Part shown: positions 62,900 to 64,000 of the stretch, in pieces
How the letters are laid out: the number at the start of each line of letters is the position of its first letter
How positions within the stretch are numbered: position 1 is the first letter of the stretch
Source of the DNA: Gammaproteobacteria bacterium
Lineage (GTDB): Bacteria > Pseudomonadota > Gammaproteobacteria > Xanthomonadales > Xanthomonadaceae
Reading direction: 5' to 3'
NCBI GenBank assembly: GCA_025356635.1
Contig: JANXRY010000080.1
Span: 62,001-126,000, forward strand
DNA length: 64,000 nucleotides
Program-made: the position numbers and the translations under genes
Notes under the pieces: model-generated
Databases searched by the model: none
What the model was told of the DNA's origin: nothing
The model's input: the letters and a program-made list of their open reading frames with translations, nothing else

Positions 62900-63754
62900 T
62901 CAGGAGCCGAGTTCGGTGCGTACGTCGATCAGTTCCGGGAAAAAACTCAGTTCCAGCGCCTGCTTGAGGAAGCCCACGCCGGAGCTGCCGCCGGTGCCGC
63001 GACGATGGCCGATGATCCGCTCCACCGTCTTCATGTGCCGGAAACGCCAGAGCTGGAAATTGGTCTCGACATCGACCAGGTCCTCGCACAGCTGGTAGGC
63101 GTCCCAATGCGCCTGAGTGTTCTCGTAGATCGCCTTGAATACCGGCAGCAGGCCCGAAGTCCGCGTGTGCGGCTGGGTCCAGTCCCGTTGCAGGCAGGCG
63201 ACCGGAACGGCGAATCCACGCCGGGCCAGGTGGCGCAGGAATTCGTCGTACAGGCTCGGCGCCTCGAGCACGGCACGCAGCGAGGCCTGGCCGGCCGGGT
63301 CGTAGGCGAACACTTTGACCATGTCGGCGTTCTTGTTGCCGAGCATGAACTCGACCGTGCGGTATTGCAGCGACTGGAAACCCGACGCCGGCCCGAGCAC
63401 GTCGCGGAAGGCCAGGTAATCGCTGGGCGTGAGCGTTTCCAGCACCGACCACATTGAGGACAACTGCAGCTGGATGCGCTTGATCCGGGAAAAAATCTTG
63501 CCACAGGGATTGAGGTCGTCGCGCTGCAGGCAGGCCATGGCGGCGCGCAATTCGTGGATGACGAGCTTGAGCCACAACTCGGCGACCTGGTGCTGGACGA
63601 TGAACAGGGTCTCGTCGTGGTGCGGCGGATTCGTCAACGGCACTTGCGCCGAAAGCAGGGTCGGCAGCTGCAGGTAGCCGCTGTAGCTGAGCCGGTCGCG
63701 CAGGTCGGTAGTGATGCCCTGTTCGAGCGGGCGCTGGTTGTCGGAGGGGGTCAT
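62900..63754 (-). CDS. kynA: Tryptophan 2,3-dioxygenase
   Basis: A 284-residue heme dioxygenase. [29 protein letters not shown] with the distal histidine, [17 protein letters not shown], and the axial histidine in [22 protein letters not shown] are family hallmarks. It opens tryptophan's indole ring to N-formylkynurenine. Downstream kynurenine genes are not in view. It diverges from the E1 alpha gene over 71 bases. Confidence 0.95.
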   Translation of the reverse strand: MTPSDNQRPLEQGITTDLRDRLSYSGYLQLPTLLSAQVPLTNPPHHDETLFIVQHQVAELWLKLVIHELRAAMACLQRDDLNPCGKIFSRIKRIQLQLSSMWSVLETLTPSDYLAFRDVLGPASGFQSLQYRTVEFMLGNKNADMVKVFAYDPAGQASLRAVLEAPSLYDEFLRHLARRGFAVPVACLQRDWTQPHTRTSGLLPVFKAIYENTQAHWDAYQLCEDLVDVETNFQLWRFRHMKTVERIIGHRRGTGGSSGVGFLKQALELSFFPELIDVRTELGS

Positions 63755-63825
63755 GGCGTAGTTCGGGGAGTCGAGTCGGGCGGCTTCACGTTACACTACG
63801 CACGACCTGCCTGGGAGGGCGGAGA

Positions 63826-64000
63826 ATGACGACAGTCGCCAGTTTCGAAATCGAATACCTGCAATACCTCGGGCCCGACGGCCAGTTGGTCCGGGACGAT
63901 CTCCCGGAGTTCGCGCGCGACGGCAAGACCGTGCGGGATTTATTTCGCGAGATGCAAAAAGTGCGCGCCTTCGACGCCAAAGCGGTGGCCTTGCAGCGCA
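63826..64000 (+). CDS. 2-oxoacid dehydrogenase E1 alpha subunit (truncated)
   Basis: The frame opens with ATG at 63826 after a good GGAGGG-type site and continues off the window; 58 residues are visible: EIEYLQYLGPDGQLVRDDLP, then a stretch ending MQKVRAFDAKAVALQR. This matches the N-terminus of the alpha chain of heteromeric pyruvate or branched-chain 2-oxoacid dehydrogenase E1. Because aceE is also present, the branched-chain role is attractive, but the visible part cannot decide. Confidence 0.75.
   Translation, partial: MTTVASFEIEYLQYLGPDGQLVRDDLPEFARDGKTVRDLFREMQKVRAFDAKAVALQR

Overview
The window is GC-rich (roughly mid-60s percent by eye), densely coded bacterial chromosome. Gene content points to a gammaproteobacterium of the Xanthomonadales/Lysobacterales, most like Rhodanobacteraceae or Xanthomonadaceae: homodimeric AceE plus a separate heteromeric-type E1 alpha, PilU, a cystathionine beta-synthase/gamma-lyase pair, tryptophan 2,3-dioxygenase, many exported peptidases, and RAYT-associated REP repeats. 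No rRNA, tRNA, CRISPR array, prophage or complete IS element was seen. The taxonomic call is inference from gene families, not from a marker gene.

Layout. 1-2.4 kb: truncated membrane protein, RsuA, exported protein, OsmC, DUF3297. 2.4-9 kb: M13 lipoprotein peptidase, then a reverse-strand DUF4331 - TPR lipoprotein - HupE cluster followed by DUF2237. 9-12.5 kb: methyltransferase-like lipoprotein and a two-gene ABC system. 12.5-24.3 kb: DDAH, exported amidohydrolase, M28 peptidase, beta-propeller lipoprotein, MFS carrier, lipocalin, catalase-like protein, Asp-box sialidase-like protein, BPSS1780-type membrane protein and a cysteine synthase-glutaredoxin fusion. 24.3-26.9 kb: HNH protein, GST and a small patch of unfamiliar genes. 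26.9-35.7 kb: aceE, a small membrane protein, a RAYT flanked by REP elements, maeB, a QEGLA/DUF1704 protein coupled to RsgA. 35.7-41.8 kb: aminotransferase - SGNH hydrolase - ATP-grasp, etfBA and scoAB. 41.9-47.2 kb: glycan export module (three-domain glycosyl enzyme, Wzm/Wzt-like ABC transporter, GtrA). 47.2-53 kb: CGL, CBS, DUF465, OmpA/DUF4398 pair, PilU. 53-57.7 kb: complete homogentisate operon and its MarR neighbour. 57.7-64 kb: flavoprotein, acyltransferase, LytTR regulator, a 32-residue basic protein, POT transporter, KynA and the start of an E1 alpha gene.

How the genes fit together. HppD, HmgA, Fah and MaiA take 4-hydroxyphenylpyruvate to fumarate plus acetoacetate; ScoAB can activate acetoacetate to the CoA ester; MaeB and AceE link C4 acids to acetyl-CoA; EtfAB collects electrons from acyl-CoA and amino acid oxidation. 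Together with KynA, the POT peptide transporter and four exported or lipoprotein hydrolases, this suggests growth on peptides and amino acids. The clearest regulatory feature is a perfect 14-bp palindrome centred on the marR start codon in the marR/hppD divergent region. The most distinctive non-coding feature is the REP family, whose GTAG tetranucleotide supplies the TAG stop codon of three genes.
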